Below, piece by piece: positions 18,042-27,031 of a stretch of DNA of 64,000 nt. Source of the stretch: Hyphomicrobium sp. (GTDB taxonomy: Bacteria > Pseudomonadota > Alphaproteobacteria > Rhizobiales > Hyphomicrobiaceae); contig PERI01000005.1 of assembly GCA_002928515.1 (NCBI GenBank), positions 124,001 to 188,000 on the forward strand, given 5' to 3'. Within the stretch, counting starts at the first letter, position 1. The number at the start of each line of letters is the position of its first letter. The notes below the pieces were generated by a model. It did not search any database, was not told the DNA's origin, and saw nothing but the letters and a program-made list of their open reading frames with translations. Both the position numbers and the translations under genes were made by a program.

Positions 18042-19406
18042 ATGCAGACCAATTTCACACCTGAACAGTTGCAAGATCCGAAACTTGCAGAAGCCGATGC
18101 AATCCTGCGTCGGTGCGTTCATTGCGGGCTCTGCACCGCGACGTGCCCGACCTATGTGCTTCTCGGTGATGAGCGTGACAGTCCACGCGGCCGCATTTAT
18201 GCGATCAAAGACATGTTGGAAACCGAAACCGCATCGCGGCCCGAAGTTTCAACGCATATCGATCGCTGCCTCTCTTGCTTCTCGTGCATGACCACGTGCC
18301 CATCGGGCGTGGATTACATGCATCTGGTTGAAATTGCCCGCGACCATATCGAGGCGACCTCTCAACGCAGCTTTAAGGATCGGGCGCTACGCACAGCTCT
18401 GGCGCAAATCGTGCCGTACCCCTCGCGCTTCAGACTTGCGATGAAAGCAGCACCACTGGGTCGAAAGTTGGCTGGCACGCTACGCCGCATCGGCCTGCAC
18501 GAACTCGCAGCCATGACCGAATTGGCCCCTCAACAGCAGACGAAATCGGCGCGTTTTTATGGACCAGGTACCGCGACAACAACAGGCGCACGCACAGGGC
18601 GCGTCATCCTTTTAGGAGGTTGCGCCCAGCAAGTTTTGCGCCCTGAGATCAACGACGCGACCATCCGCTTGCTCGCACGCGGCGGTGTCGATGTCGTCGT
18701 CTCGGCTGGGGCAGGCTGTTGCGGAGCGCTCACCCAGCATATCGGCAAACAAGCCGATGCACTGGCCTCAGCCAAGCGCAATGTTGATGCGTGGTCTAAG
18801 GAAATGGCCAAAGGCTATGTCGATGCCATCGTCATCAATGCGTCGGGATGTGGCACGACAGTTAAAGATTATGGTCACTTGCTAGCTGGCGATCCTGAAT
18901 ATGCCCAACGCGCCAAAGCGATATCGGATATCACGCAAGACATATCCGAGTTTGTCAGCGGACATGATATCGGGCCGCCAAAGCGATGGACCAGCCTCAA
19001 GGTCGCATATCATGCGGCCTGCTCGCTGCAACACGGGCAACGCGTCACGCATCAACCCAAAGCCTTGTTAAAAAAGGCAGGTTTCAGCGTTCTCGATATT
19101 CCCGATAGCCATTTGTGCTGTGGATCGGCAGGGGTCTATAATATTCTCCAGCCGAAAATCGCGCGGGAATTGCGCGATCGTAAAACAGCGCACATCAAAG
19201 CGCTACGACCGGATGTGGTGGCAGCTGGCAACATCGGCTGCATTTCGCAATTGCAGGCGGGACTGGAATATCCCGTGGTACACACCGTCGAATTACTCGA
19301 TTGGGCCTATGGCGGGCCTGTGCCGACTGGACTAGAAGCCCTGAGACAGTACTCGACAGACGTTCCCAAACCAACGCGCACGGTATCGGATTATATATCG
19401 GCATGA
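18042..19406 (+). CDS. glcF: Glycolate oxidase iron-sulfur subunit GlcF
   Basis: Fe-S subunit that passes electrons from the flavin subunits to the quinone pool. The 454-residue protein carries two 4Fe-4S ferredoxin clusters: CVHCGLCTATCPTY near residue 25 and CLSCFSCMTTCPSGVDY near residue 75. Two CCG-type cysteine domains follow (GGCAQQVLRPEIN, GAGCCGALTQHIG, and later HAACSLQHGQ, LCCGSAGVYNILQP), as in heterodisulfide-reductase-like subunits. The TGA stop overlaps the ATG of cobT by four bases, so translation of cobT is probably coupled to this gene. Confidence 0.95.
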   Translation: MQTNFTPEQLQDPKLAEADAILRRCVHCGLCTATCPTYVLLGDERDSPRGRIYAIKDMLETETASRPEVSTHIDRCLSCFSCMTTCPSGVDYMHLVEIARDHIEATSQRSFKDRALRTALAQIVPYPSRFRLAMKAAPLGRKLAGTLRRIGLHELAAMTELAPQQQTKSARFYGPGTATTTGARTGRVILLGGCAQQVLRPEINDATIRLLARGGVDVVVSAGAGCCGALTQHIGKQADALASAKRNVDAWSKEMAKGYVDAIVINASGCGTTVKDYGHLLAGDPEYAQRAKAISDITQDISEFVSGHDIGPPKRWTSLKVAYHAACSLQHGQRVTHQPKALLKKAGFSVLDIPDSHLCCGSAGVYNILQPKIARELRDRKTAHIKALRPDVVAAGNIGCISQLQAGLEYPVVHTVELLDWAYGGPVPTGLEALRQYSTDVPKPTRTVSDYISA

Positions 19407-20449
19407 CCAGAATGGACGACGAGTCGCTTTGGCGCGATGCTTTGCGTCACCAGTTGCAAGCGCGGCTGCGTGGCAAAGCAAAGCCCGTCGGTGCGCTCGG
19501 GCGCATTGAAACTCTGGCGTTACAGATCGGCATGGCGACAGGCTCATTGGAACCCGACCTCGGGGGAGCCAAGATCGTCGTGTTTGCCGGTGATCATGGA
19601 CTAACAGCCGAAGGCGTGACGGCTTATCCATCGGCAGTCACCCGCGACATTGCCAAGTTGGTGTTGGCGGGGTCGGCGGGCATCAATGTGTGCGCGCGCG
19701 CGGTCGCCGCGCCCGTCGTCCTCGTCGATGCAGGATTATTGCGTCCGCTGGCTGAGCACCCAGCTCTGCTAGATCGCAGGATCGGGGCCGGCACAAAAAA
19801 CTCACGGCGCGAACCGGCAATGTCGCATGACCAATGCAATGCCGCTTTGGTGGAAGGGCGCGCGATCGATGTAGGACTAGGCCACGAAGGCGTGGGTATC
19901 GTCGCGTTCGGCGAAATCGGCATCGGCAACAGCAGTGCCGCAGCGTTGGTCGTGCACACGCTCACCGGAATTAGCCTGGACAAACTGGCCGGTCCTGGTG
20001 CGGGCGTTCCACCGCTCGGTCTAGATCATAAACGGCAAGTGTTATCAGAAACGATTGCATGCGCGCCCATCAACGAGCCTGATCTTGCAATGCGTGCGTT
20101 TGAAACGATGCGTCAGTTCGCTGGCTTTGAAATGGTGATGATGGCAGGCGCGATGATGGCGGCCGCCGCCGAACGTCGCGTCATCATTGTCGATGGCTTT
20201 ATCGGTACTGCCGTTGCGATTGCTGCAGCAGGCATGAAGCCAGAAGTTCTCGATCACTGTGTATTTGCGCATTGTTCGGCGGAACCGGGCCATCGCGTGC
20301 TGCTCAAGTATTTGCAGGTTGAGCCTCTGTTTGACCTTGGGATGCGGCTTGGCGAAGGTACCGGTGCGGCCTTGGCGATCCCGATGGTGCGGGCCGCCGA
20401 AATGCTGTTGCGTGAAATGGCGGATCTACCGGGCGAGCATCCTGTATGA
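19403..20449 (+). CDS. cobT: Nicotinate-nucleotide--dimethylbenzimidazole phosphoribosyltransferase CobT
   Basis: CobT activates the lower ligand base for cobalamin by making alpha-ribazole phosphate. The 348-residue protein has KPVGALGRIETLALQIG at the N-terminus, VVFAGDHGLTAEGVTAYP, FGEIGIGNSSAAALVVHTLTG, GPGAGVPPLGLDHK and MRLGEGTGAALAIPM with the catalytic Glu. The ATG at 19403 sits in an ATGA overlap with glcF; a second ATG at 19412 is possible. The 3' end overlaps cobS in the same way. Linkage to glc genes is unusual; the shared transcript is inferred from the overlaps only. Confidence 0.95.
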   Translation: MTRMDDESLWRDALRHQLQARLRGKAKPVGALGRIETLALQIGMATGSLEPDLGGAKIVVFAGDHGLTAEGVTAYPSAVTRDIAKLVLAGSAGINVCARAVAAPVVLVDAGLLRPLAEHPALLDRRIGAGTKNSRREPAMSHDQCNAALVEGRAIDVGLGHEGVGIVAFGEIGIGNSSAAALVVHTLTGISLDKLAGPGAGVPPLGLDHKRQVLSETIACAPINEPDLAMRAFETMRQFAGFEMVMMAGAMMAAAAERRVIIVDGFIGTAVAIAAAGMKPEVLDHCVFAHCSAEPGHRVLLKYLQVEPLFDLGMRLGEGTGAALAIPMVRAAEMLLREMADLPGEHPV

Positions 20450-21216
20450 TCGCTCGCGAATTTGATTATTTTCTCGCGGCCGTTCAGTTCTTGACACGTT
20501 TGCCGGTTCCACAAAGGCCGAATTTCCAAGCCGACTCGATTGACCGCTCCACAAAATACTTTCCACTTGTCGGCGCCATCGTCGGCTTGATGGCAGCAGC
20601 GGTCGTGCTTGCGACATCCATCGTGCTACCGCAACCGCTGCCTATGATTTTAGGGTTGATCGCCGGAGTAATGATCACCGGCGCTTTGCATGAAGACGGA
20701 TTGGCTGATACTGCGGACGGTCTGTTTGGCGGCACGACGCGCGAGCGTCGGCTTGAAATTATGAAAGACAGCCGCGTTGGCAGCTATGGCGTTTTGGCGC
20801 TCGGCGCGGTTCTGGCCTTGAAGCTCGCGAGCTTGCACGCGCTAGATCCATGGATGGCCGCTGCGGCATTGGTAGGCGCGCACAGCGGCGGACGCTTGAT
20901 CGCAGTCTTCGCATTGCGAACGATGACATATATTGGCGATGTGGACGCTGCCAAAATCAAACCACCCAGAATGCCGATTTCACCTAGCGAACTCGTCATC
21001 GCAAGTGCGTTTGCCATCGTGCCAATGCTCGTTGGACTTGCGCCATCGACCGTTGCGATCTGTTTTGCCCTAGGTGCGCTGCTCGCCGCATGGATCGCAT
21101 GGACAGCCCATCGCGCCATCGGAGGCTACACTGGAGACGTGATCGGCGCGATGGAACAAATGTTCGAAGTTGGGTTTCTCATGGCCGCTGCTGCCATCAT
21201 CAGCGGTCCTGGTTAA
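20446..21216 (+). CDS. cobS: Adenosylcobinamide-GDP ribazoletransferase CobS
   Basis: Membrane enzyme that joins adenosylcobinamide-GDP to alpha-ribazole, the final assembly step of cobalamin. The 256-residue protein begins with AVQFLTRLPVP and contains the diagnostic acidic motif HEDGLADTADGLFGG followed by RRLEIMKDSRVGSYGVLALG. Several hydrophobic helices follow. The C-terminus HRAIGGYTGDVIGAMEQMFEVGFL also fits. It overlaps the end of cobT by four bases (ATGA), consistent with coupled synthesis of consecutive pathway enzymes. Confidence 0.95.
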   Translation: MIAREFDYFLAAVQFLTRLPVPQRPNFQADSIDRSTKYFPLVGAIVGLMAAAVVLATSIVLPQPLPMILGLIAGVMITGALHEDGLADTADGLFGGTTRERRLEIMKDSRVGSYGVLALGAVLALKLASLHALDPWMAAAALVGAHSGGRLIAVFALRTMTYIGDVDAAKIKPPRMPISPSELVIASAFAIVPMLVGLAPSTVAICFALGALLAAWIAWTAHRAIGGYTGDVIGAMEQMFEVGFLMAAAAIISGPG

Positions 21217-21270
21217 CGGACATAACTGCAACGCACACGCCATGCGGCACGCCAATGTGTGGTTCGCTGA

Positions 21271-21450
21271 TTGACGCAAGTGTATTGCGCGCGATATTTC
21301 AACTTGAGGGGCAATTGGCGCAGCTATCATCAGCCGTTCGGATGGGTGATGTGGTGCGATGTCGTGAGTTGGATCAAGCAGGACCTGAACGGCCAGCCCT
21401 GCAAGATCTTTGAGTTGAAAGTACGCCTGCGTCATGGCGATTCTAGCTGA
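21271..21450 (+). CDS. Possible small Trp/Cys-rich ORF
   Basis: The gap between cobS and the next gene holds a 59-codon frame with no ATG, which would start at TTG 21271 or GTG 21280 and overlap the next gene by 17 bases. The product (TQVYCARYFNLRGNWRSYHQ, then PFGWVMWCDVVSWIKQDLNG) is rich in Trp, Tyr and Cys, as small soluble domains can be. No good ribosome-binding site is visible and no family is recognised. It could equally be chance; confidence is low. Confidence 0.2.
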   Translation: MTQVYCARYFNLRGNWRSYHQPFGWVMWCDVVSWIKQDLNGQPCKIFELKVRLRHGDSS

Positions 21451-22636
21451 TAAAATTTACAAGCGGAACGCGCGAAACGTCTTCGCGCGAGCACACGACG
21501 CGATCAATCGCGACCGACGCTACATCGCCGAAGTCTTCGATGGCGCTGACGAAGCGTTAGCCGCTTTAGACGCAGTGCAAGGCGGCTTGCATGCGACAGG
21601 ATTTCAAACGCTGGATTGGTTGACGCTCGTGTATGAGGAACTGGCGACATCCCAACGCGTCACACCCCGCGTCGTCATCGTCAGCGAACGCAATTCTGGC
21701 GATGTCGCAATTATTCTGCCTCTGTTGATCGAAACCAAACGCAAGCTGCGCATTGCCAAATTCCCCGATCTTGGCGTGTCGCTCTACGGCGGACCTATAC
21801 TCGGTCCATCGATCTTGAAGAAGCCGCGATCGATCAGACGCGCGTGGCGTGCCGTCCGCAACGCCATGCGCGATGTTGACGTGATCCGGCTGGAACGCAT
21901 GCCAGACCGTATCGGCGACAGAGATAACCCTTTGATCACACGATCAGGCGTTGCGCCCTCGCGCTTTTTCGCAAATGCGATTGTTGTCCAAGAGACAGTT
22001 GACGGACATTTTGGCGCGCATGGCATGAACGTGCATGCCGATAAGCCACTGATCGATCGCAGTGCCCGCAAACAAGCTTCAACACAATTGTATCGCGTGA
22101 CGCAACCTGAAGACATCGCGCGTGTATTCGCAGCGCTCGTCGAACAGCAAGGCCCCCGCAAATCTCCAAACGGTGATAAGCACCTCTTCGATAAACCGGC
22201 CATTCGAGCTTTCTATGAACGGCTCGTCATCGATGGATCGGATGTGGGATTGGCCCACTTGTTCGCGTTGGTGTCGGACGGCGTGATCGTCGCGACATTG
22301 CTCGGCATCGTTCACGATTGCACATTCACGACGCTGCTGATGTCAACCGATGGCGAGCGCCAGCGCGGCGTGCCCGCATCACGCCCCATCGTTGTCGAAG
22401 CTATGAAGTATTTTGTCGCGCGCGGCGTGAACCGTTTCGATCTCGGCCTCGGCGAAGTGGCCGACAAAGGCGACCTCGGCGTTCACGAAACGCCGCTGTT
22501 CGATTTGTATGTGGCGCATAATGTTGCGGCTGTTCCGGGGGCTTGGCTTCATCGCACAGCCGGACGTCTGCGCCGCAACCGGTATGTTCGAAACTTGAAG
22601 GCACATATTAACGCTTTGCGCGGCGTTAATTCCTGA
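21434..22636 (+). CDS. GNAT-fold acyltransferase, CelD/BioF2-like
   Basis: A 400-residue protein with the layout of the BioF2/CelD-like N-acyltransferase group (double GNAT fold, as in FemAB relatives). Typical segments are [16 protein letters not shown] near residue 55, an ADAVLPLL-like [33 protein letters not shown], and near the C-terminus [31 protein letters not shown]. In alphaproteobacteria such proteins often sit near polysaccharide genes or act on envelope glycans or lipids, but the acyl donor and acceptor here are unknown. No signal peptide. It stands alone between cobS and hisS. Confidence 0.7.
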   Translation: MAILADKIYKRNARNVFARAHDAINRDRRYIAEVFDGADEALAALDAVQGGLHATGFQTLDWLTLVYEELATSQRVTPRVVIVSERNSGDVAIILPLLIETKRKLRIAKFPDLGVSLYGGPILGPSILKKPRSIRRAWRAVRNAMRDVDVIRLERMPDRIGDRDNPLITRSGVAPSRFFANAIVVQETVDGHFGAHGMNVHADKPLIDRSARKQASTQLYRVTQPEDIARVFAALVEQQGPRKSPNGDKHLFDKPAIRAFYERLVIDGSDVGLAHLFALVSDGVIVATLLGIVHDCTFTTLLMSTDGERQRGVPASRPIVVEAMKYFVARGVNRFDLGLGEVADKGDLGVHETPLFDLYVAHNVAAVPGAWLHRTAGRLRRNRYVRNLKAHINALRGVNS

Positions 22637-22727
22637 AAATACCGGCCTTTCACCCGCCCATCCGTTCCGCTATAAGGCAGCGCAGTGTTCCCAGGCACTT
22701 TGCGGTGCCGCAGCAACTTTCATAACC

Positions 22728-24368
22728 ATGTCGAAATCGGAAAAAGACGCGCGGCCGAACCCGGCGCAGGCGCCAAAGCAGGACGTGTCGCCAAGCGCTG
22801 CGCGCCCATCCGCGCGCATAGCCAAAGGCTTTCGCGATATTGAGGCCGCGGAATTGAAGGGCCTCAACGAGATGTTGAGCGTCATACGCGGCGTCTATGA
22901 GACCTACGGCTTCGAGGCGCTCGAAACACCAGCGCTGGAATACACAGATGCGCTTGGCAAATTCCTGCCCGATCAGGAGCGACCGAACGCGGGCGTGTTT
23001 TCGTTCCAGGACGAAGACGATCAGTGGATGAGCCTGCGCTATGATTTGACGGCACCGCTGGCCCGTTACGTCGCGCAGAATATGCAGACGTTACCCAAGC
23101 CGTTCCGACGCTATGCGTATGGCAACGTCTATCGCAACGAAAAGCCGGGACCGGGACGTTTCCGTCAATTCATGCAGTTCGATGCAGACACCGTCGGCAG
23201 CGACAGCATCGCGGCCGATGCCGAGATGTGCATGCTGGCGGCCGATACGCTGGAGGCGCTGGGCGTCAAACGCGGCGACTACGTCATCAAGGTCAACAGC
23301 CGCAAGGTGCTGGACGGATTGCGAGATGCCACCGAAATAGATAGCGACTCGCGATGGCTTTCGGTGATGCGGGCACTGGACAAGTTCGATCGCCTCGGAC
23401 GAGACGGCGTTGCATTGCTTCTAGGGTCGGGCCGCAAGGATGAGAGTGGCGACTTCACGCCAGGAGCTGGCTTAGACGAACAAGCGATCTTCAGGTTTCT
23501 GCAACTACTGACGTTCCGAGAAAAGATCGATGACGCATTTGGGGAAACCAAGTTTCTCTTCAATCCTGTCATAACGACAAGTGAGCCAGGCGGGCCGCTT
23601 GTTCCGCGCAGCCTCACTTCAACCATTGCATTCGGCATTCGCCATTACGTTGAACAAGTACAGCAGCGAGACATTCGAACGCTGGTTCGGCTAGAATCCG
23701 GTCTTTCTGAAATAGAGAATCTTGGCTTGCTAATACACGCTGCGGGCTACGACGACGGTCGAATTGTTTTCGACCCCTCCGTCGTCCGCGGCCTTGAATA
23801 CTACACAGGCCCCGTCTTCGAAGCTGAGCTGACCTTCGAAGTGAAAGGTGACGACGGCAAGCCCGTGCGCTTCGGTTCCGTCGGCGGCGGCGGCCGTTAC
23901 GATGATCTGGTCAGCCGCTTCACCGGCGAACGCGTGCCCGCAACCGGTTTCTCGATCGGCGTATCGCGTTTGCAAGCAGCACTTGCGCTCATCAAAGACC
24001 GCAAGCAAACAGCCCTCGGTCCCGTCGTCGTGCTGGTGATGGATAAGCCGGAAATCGCCGCCTATCAGAGATTGACGCAAACCCTGCGCGACGCCGGCAT
24101 CCGCGCCGAAATGTATCTCGGATCTTCCGGCATGAAGGCGCAGATGAAATATGCCGACAAACGCAACGCACCATGCGTCATCATTCAAGGCTCGGACGAG
24201 CGCGCCAAAGGCGAAGTCACGATCAAAGATCTGATCGAAGGCGCGAAGGCGGCAGCGGCCATCAAAGACAACAAGGAATGGAAAGAACAGCGCCCGGCGC
24301 AATTGGCTGTTGCGGAAACGCAGATGGTCGATGAAGTCCGCAAGATTATCGCACGGCATCAGGACTGA
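22728..24368 (+). CDS. hisS: Histidine--tRNA ligase HisS, non-canonical alphaproteobacterial type
   Basis: Class II synthetase that charges tRNA-His. The 546-residue protein is longer than the enterobacterial enzyme (about 424). It has a Pro/Ala-rich N-terminal extension (1-35), then [10 protein letters not shown] and [13 protein letters not shown]. Motif 2 reads [18 protein letters not shown] followed by MQFDADTVG, the form known from alphaproteobacteria whose tRNA-His lacks the extra G-1. The histidine-binding [15 protein letters not shown] and [13 protein letters not shown] are intact. The C-terminal anticodon domain carries [11 protein letters not shown] and [20 protein letters not shown]. 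It forms an operon with hisZ (five bases downstream) and hisG. Confidence 0.95.
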   Translation: MSKSEKDARPNPAQAPKQDVSPSAARPSARIAKGFRDIEAAELKGLNEMLSVIRGVYETYGFEALETPALEYTDALGKFLPDQERPNAGVFSFQDEDDQWMSLRYDLTAPLARYVAQNMQTLPKPFRRYAYGNVYRNEKPGPGRFRQFMQFDADTVGSDSIAADAEMCMLAADTLEALGVKRGDYVIKVNSRKVLDGLRDATEIDSDSRWLSVMRALDKFDRLGRDGVALLLGSGRKDESGDFTPGAGLDEQAIFRFLQLLTFREKIDDAFGETKFLFNPVITTSEPGGPLVPRSLTSTIAFGIRHYVEQVQQRDIRTLVRLESGLSEIENLGLLIHAAGYDDGRIVFDPSVVRGLEYYTGPVFEAELTFEVKGDDGKPVRFGSVGGGGRYDDLVSRFTGERVPATGFSIGVSRLQAALALIKDRKQTALGPVVVLVMDKPEIAAYQRLTQTLRDAGIRAEMYLGSSGMKAQMKYADKRNAPCVIIQGSDERAKGEVTIKDLIEGAKAAAAIKDNKEWKEQRPAQLAVAETQMVDEVRKIIARHQD

Positions 24369-24373
24369 CCCCG

Positions 24374-25552
24374 ATGACCGCAGAAACGGCACTCAAATTC
24401 GCGGCGCTCGAAGCCCAAGCGCAGACATTGATGTCGGTCTTCACCAAGGCCGGGCATGAAGCGGTTGCGCCCGCCGTGATCCAACCCGCAGACGTGTTTC
24501 TCGACGTGATCGGTGAGTCATTGCGCGCGCGCACGTATGTGTTCACCGATCCAGACGGCGCAGAGCTGTGCTTGCGGCCCGACCTAACGGTGCCGGTCTG
24601 CCGTATTCACTTGGCGCGCCACGCGAACCCAGAAACGCAGGCGAAGTATTGCTACAATGGATCGGCGTTCCGATTTCAGCCGCAAGGTGCCGACGCAGCT
24701 CACCCGCGCGAATTTCGCCAAGCAGGCATCGAGCGATTTGCCGATAGTGCCCGCGAAGCCGCCGAGGCAGAAACGGCAGCGCTTATTCTCAAAGCGGTCG
24801 AGTCCGTTGGACTGAAAAATTGGACGCTCCACATCGGCGATCTAGGGCTTTTTCGCGCGGTTCTCGATGCTGCGAAACTTCCGCAACGCTGGCAAAAAAA
24901 TCTTGGCGAAGCGTTCCTGCGACCCGGCGCGTTCAAGACAGAACTCAAGCGATTGACAACAGAACCTGGAGCGAGAAGCCGCGCGTTACCAGAAGATTTG
25001 CTGCGTGATTTGGTGCCGGGTGATGCGGAGGCGAGTGAGGCTGCATTACTCGCCTACCTCGATTCCAACGGCATTGAGTTGATCGGCAATCGCACGGCCG
25101 CAGAAATGGTCGCCCACCTTCTGGACGCTTTGAAAGATCGCGACGCAAAACCTCTCGATGCGAGCGCGGCGGCCATGATCGAAAGCTATTTGGCGGTATC
25201 GGGTCCGGCAGCCACAGCGGGTACCCGGATCGCCAACTTGCTCACAGGCGTGAAAGGCGGTCCAGGCGCGGCGCTCGATGCCTATGATCGTCGCCTGGCG
25301 TTGCTGGCAAACGCCGGTGTCGATCTCAATCGTATAACTTTCTCCGCCGAGTTCGGCCGTTCTCTCGCGTACTACACAGGATTGGTGTTTGAAGTCTCAG
25401 CTCCTGGTATGCCACCCGACAGTCCCATCGCTGGGGGCGGTCGCTATGATGGCTTGATGCGGTCAGCAGGTGCATCGCGCGATGTGGCAGCTGTTGGCGC
25501 AGCGATCCACACCGAGCGTTTGTTGTCAGCGGTCACAGGGGCAAGGTCATGA
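24374..25552 (+). CDS. hisZ: ATP phosphoribosyltransferase regulatory subunit HisZ
   Basis: HisZ is a HisS paralogue without aminoacylation activity. It forms the hetero-octameric ATP phosphoribosyltransferase with short-form HisG and confers histidine feedback control. The 392-residue protein keeps the class II core ([47 protein letters not shown], and [12 protein letters not shown] with GGGRYDGLM) but lacks the anticodon-binding domain. Its end overlaps hisG by four bases. The presence of both genes is consistent with the 232-residue HisG lacking its own regulatory domain. Confidence 0.93.
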   Translation: MTAETALKFAALEAQAQTLMSVFTKAGHEAVAPAVIQPADVFLDVIGESLRARTYVFTDPDGAELCLRPDLTVPVCRIHLARHANPETQAKYCYNGSAFRFQPQGADAAHPREFRQAGIERFADSAREAAEAETAALILKAVESVGLKNWTLHIGDLGLFRAVLDAAKLPQRWQKNLGEAFLRPGAFKTELKRLTTEPGARSRALPEDLLRDLVPGDAEASEAALLAYLDSNGIELIGNRTAAEMVAHLLDALKDRDAKPLDASAAAMIESYLAVSGPAATAGTRIANLLTGVKGGPGAALDAYDRRLALLANAGVDLNRITFSAEFGRSLAYYTGLVFEVSAPGMPPDSPIAGGGRYDGLMRSAGASRDVAAVGAAIHTERLLSAVTGARS

Positions 25553-26247
25553 GCAAGTTGACGCTCGCCATACCCTCCAAGGGGCGTCTGATGGAGCAGA
25601 CGACAGATATGTTTGCCCGCGCCGGATTAAGCTTACGCAAAACGGGTCACGCACGCGGCTATCGCGGCGAGATAGAAGGCCTGCCCGATATCGAAATCGC
25701 CTATGTGTCTTCTTCGGAAATCGCAGCAGCGCTCAAGAGCGGCAGCGTTCACTGCGGCATCACCGGCGAAGACCTCGTGCGCGAGAGCATGTCGGACGCG
25801 GCCACCCGCGTGACATTCCTGAAGCGACTTGGCTTTGGCTTTGCCGATGTTGTGGTTGCCGTACCTGCGTGTTGGATCGATGTCGCGACCGTCGCAGATC
25901 TCGAAGATATTGCCGTACCGTTTCGTCGCGCCCATGGTCGTTGGCCGCGCGTGGCCACGAAGTACATGAATTTGACACGCGCCTTTTTCGCCGAAAAAGG
26001 TTTCGGCGATTACCGCATCGTGGAAAGCCTCGGCGCGACGGAAGGCACACCCGCGGCCGGCGCCGCTGAACTGATTGTCGACATCACGACGACGGGTGAA
26101 ACTTTGCGTGCGAACGGCCTGAAAATTCTCGACGATGGGGTCATTTTGAAGTCTGAGGCAAACCTCGTTGCTTCGAATGTTGCCGCCTGGTCGCCTTGGC
26201 TTAGAAACGCGCAAAACACGCTATTAGTTAAGCTGAACGCTATTTAA
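25549..26247 (+). CDS. hisG: ATP phosphoribosyltransferase HisG, short form
   Basis: Catalyses the first step of histidine synthesis, joining ATP and PRPP. At 232 residues it is the short form, lacking the C-terminal ACT-like regulatory domain and therefore dependent on HisZ encoded just upstream. The start [18 protein letters not shown] and the PRPP-site region [23 protein letters not shown] are diagnostic. The 26248-26400 gap that follows is AT-rich near the stop, but I see no clear terminator hairpin. Confidence 0.95.
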   Translation: MSKLTLAIPSKGRLMEQTTDMFARAGLSLRKTGHARGYRGEIEGLPDIEIAYVSSSEIAAALKSGSVHCGITGEDLVRESMSDAATRVTFLKRLGFGFADVVVAVPACWIDVATVADLEDIAVPFRRAHGRWPRVATKYMNLTRAFFAEKGFGDYRIVESLGATEGTPAAGAAELIVDITTTGETLRANGLKILDDGVILKSEANLVASNVAAWSPWLRNAQNTLLVKLNAI

Positions 26248-26400
26248 TATTCGCTAAATTTTTCTTAACCGTTGTCATCTATCCTTCAGCGTAGATGTGA
26301 GTGGAATGCTTCCTAGGCGGCCTGGCTTGAGCCATGCGCAGCTCATTGAGGAAGTTGGAAGGGTGGCCATGTCTTTCGCAATGACGGTGTGTGATCGGCA

Positions 26401-26997
26401 ATGAAAGCTCCAATGAATAACGCAGATCGGCGTGCCTTTGGCCGTCGTCCCACATATCAGCACGCGGTGGTTTTAATGACGGGCCGCGCACCTGTGCGCT
26501 GCATCGTTCGCGACATTTCTCTGACCGGTGCAATGCTCGAATTCAGTGATAGCGTCGCCTTGTCCTCGCGCATACAGGTACGCTGGGAAGGCAGTGGCTT
26601 AAAAGCCGACTGCGAAGTTCGCCATCAGCACGGAACGAAGGCCGGAATTCAATTTACCTGCGCCACAGGACCACGCATCGCTAAGGAAATACTCGAAGCA
26701 ACGACAGTCGTTCCAAAAACATCTGAGTTGCCATCGACACCTGCCGAAGCAATTTCAAGCATCGTTGAAAATCAAGCGCAGGTGCACATTGCGGTGCAAA
26801 CACGCAGCACAGAAACGACGGGCATGGTCCACCAAATGCGCGCGCACTTGCAATCGCAGGTCGTCGAAGTACCGGTTGCGACGCAAGTCAAGAAATTTAA
26901 GTCTCTGCGAGACACTCCGACATTCTCGCGCATCAGCGACCGGATCGAACCGCCGCCGTTGCCACAGTCGGACACGAACAAAACTTTGCGTGGCTGA
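26401..26997 (+). CDS. PilZ domain protein
   Basis: A 198-residue protein with an N-terminal PilZ domain (about 8-95). The c-di-GMP-binding signature is present: RxxxR in RRAFGR (about 11-15) and DxSxxG in DISLTG (38-43). The rest is low in recognisable features, contains Gln/Thr-rich segments and is probably flexible. PilZ proteins sense c-di-GMP and act on motility, polysaccharide or transcription through partners; nothing here names the partner. The ATG at 26401 is chosen as the start. It is convergent with recQ, 34 bases away. Confidence 0.85.
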   Translation: MKAPMNNADRRAFGRRPTYQHAVVLMTGRAPVRCIVRDISLTGAMLEFSDSVALSSRIQVRWEGSGLKADCEVRHQHGTKAGIQFTCATGPRIAKEILEATTVVPKTSELPSTPAEAISSIVENQAQVHIAVQTRSTETTGMVHQMRAHLQSQVVEVPVATQVKKFKSLRDTPTFSRISDRIEPPPLPQSDTNKTLRG

Positions 26998-27031
26998 AAA
27001 GATCGTCACGCTTTTTGAAAATGTTTGAGAG

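Noticed and set aside
21217-21433. DUF1289-type small gene after cobS
   Set aside because: DUF1289 has a CxxxC...CxGCxRT pattern; none of the frames here matches it.
25470-26069. 199-codon plus-strand ORF across hisG
   Set aside because: It lies in another frame inside hisZ-hisG, is very Arg/His-rich as a shadow frame, and no domain is recognisable.
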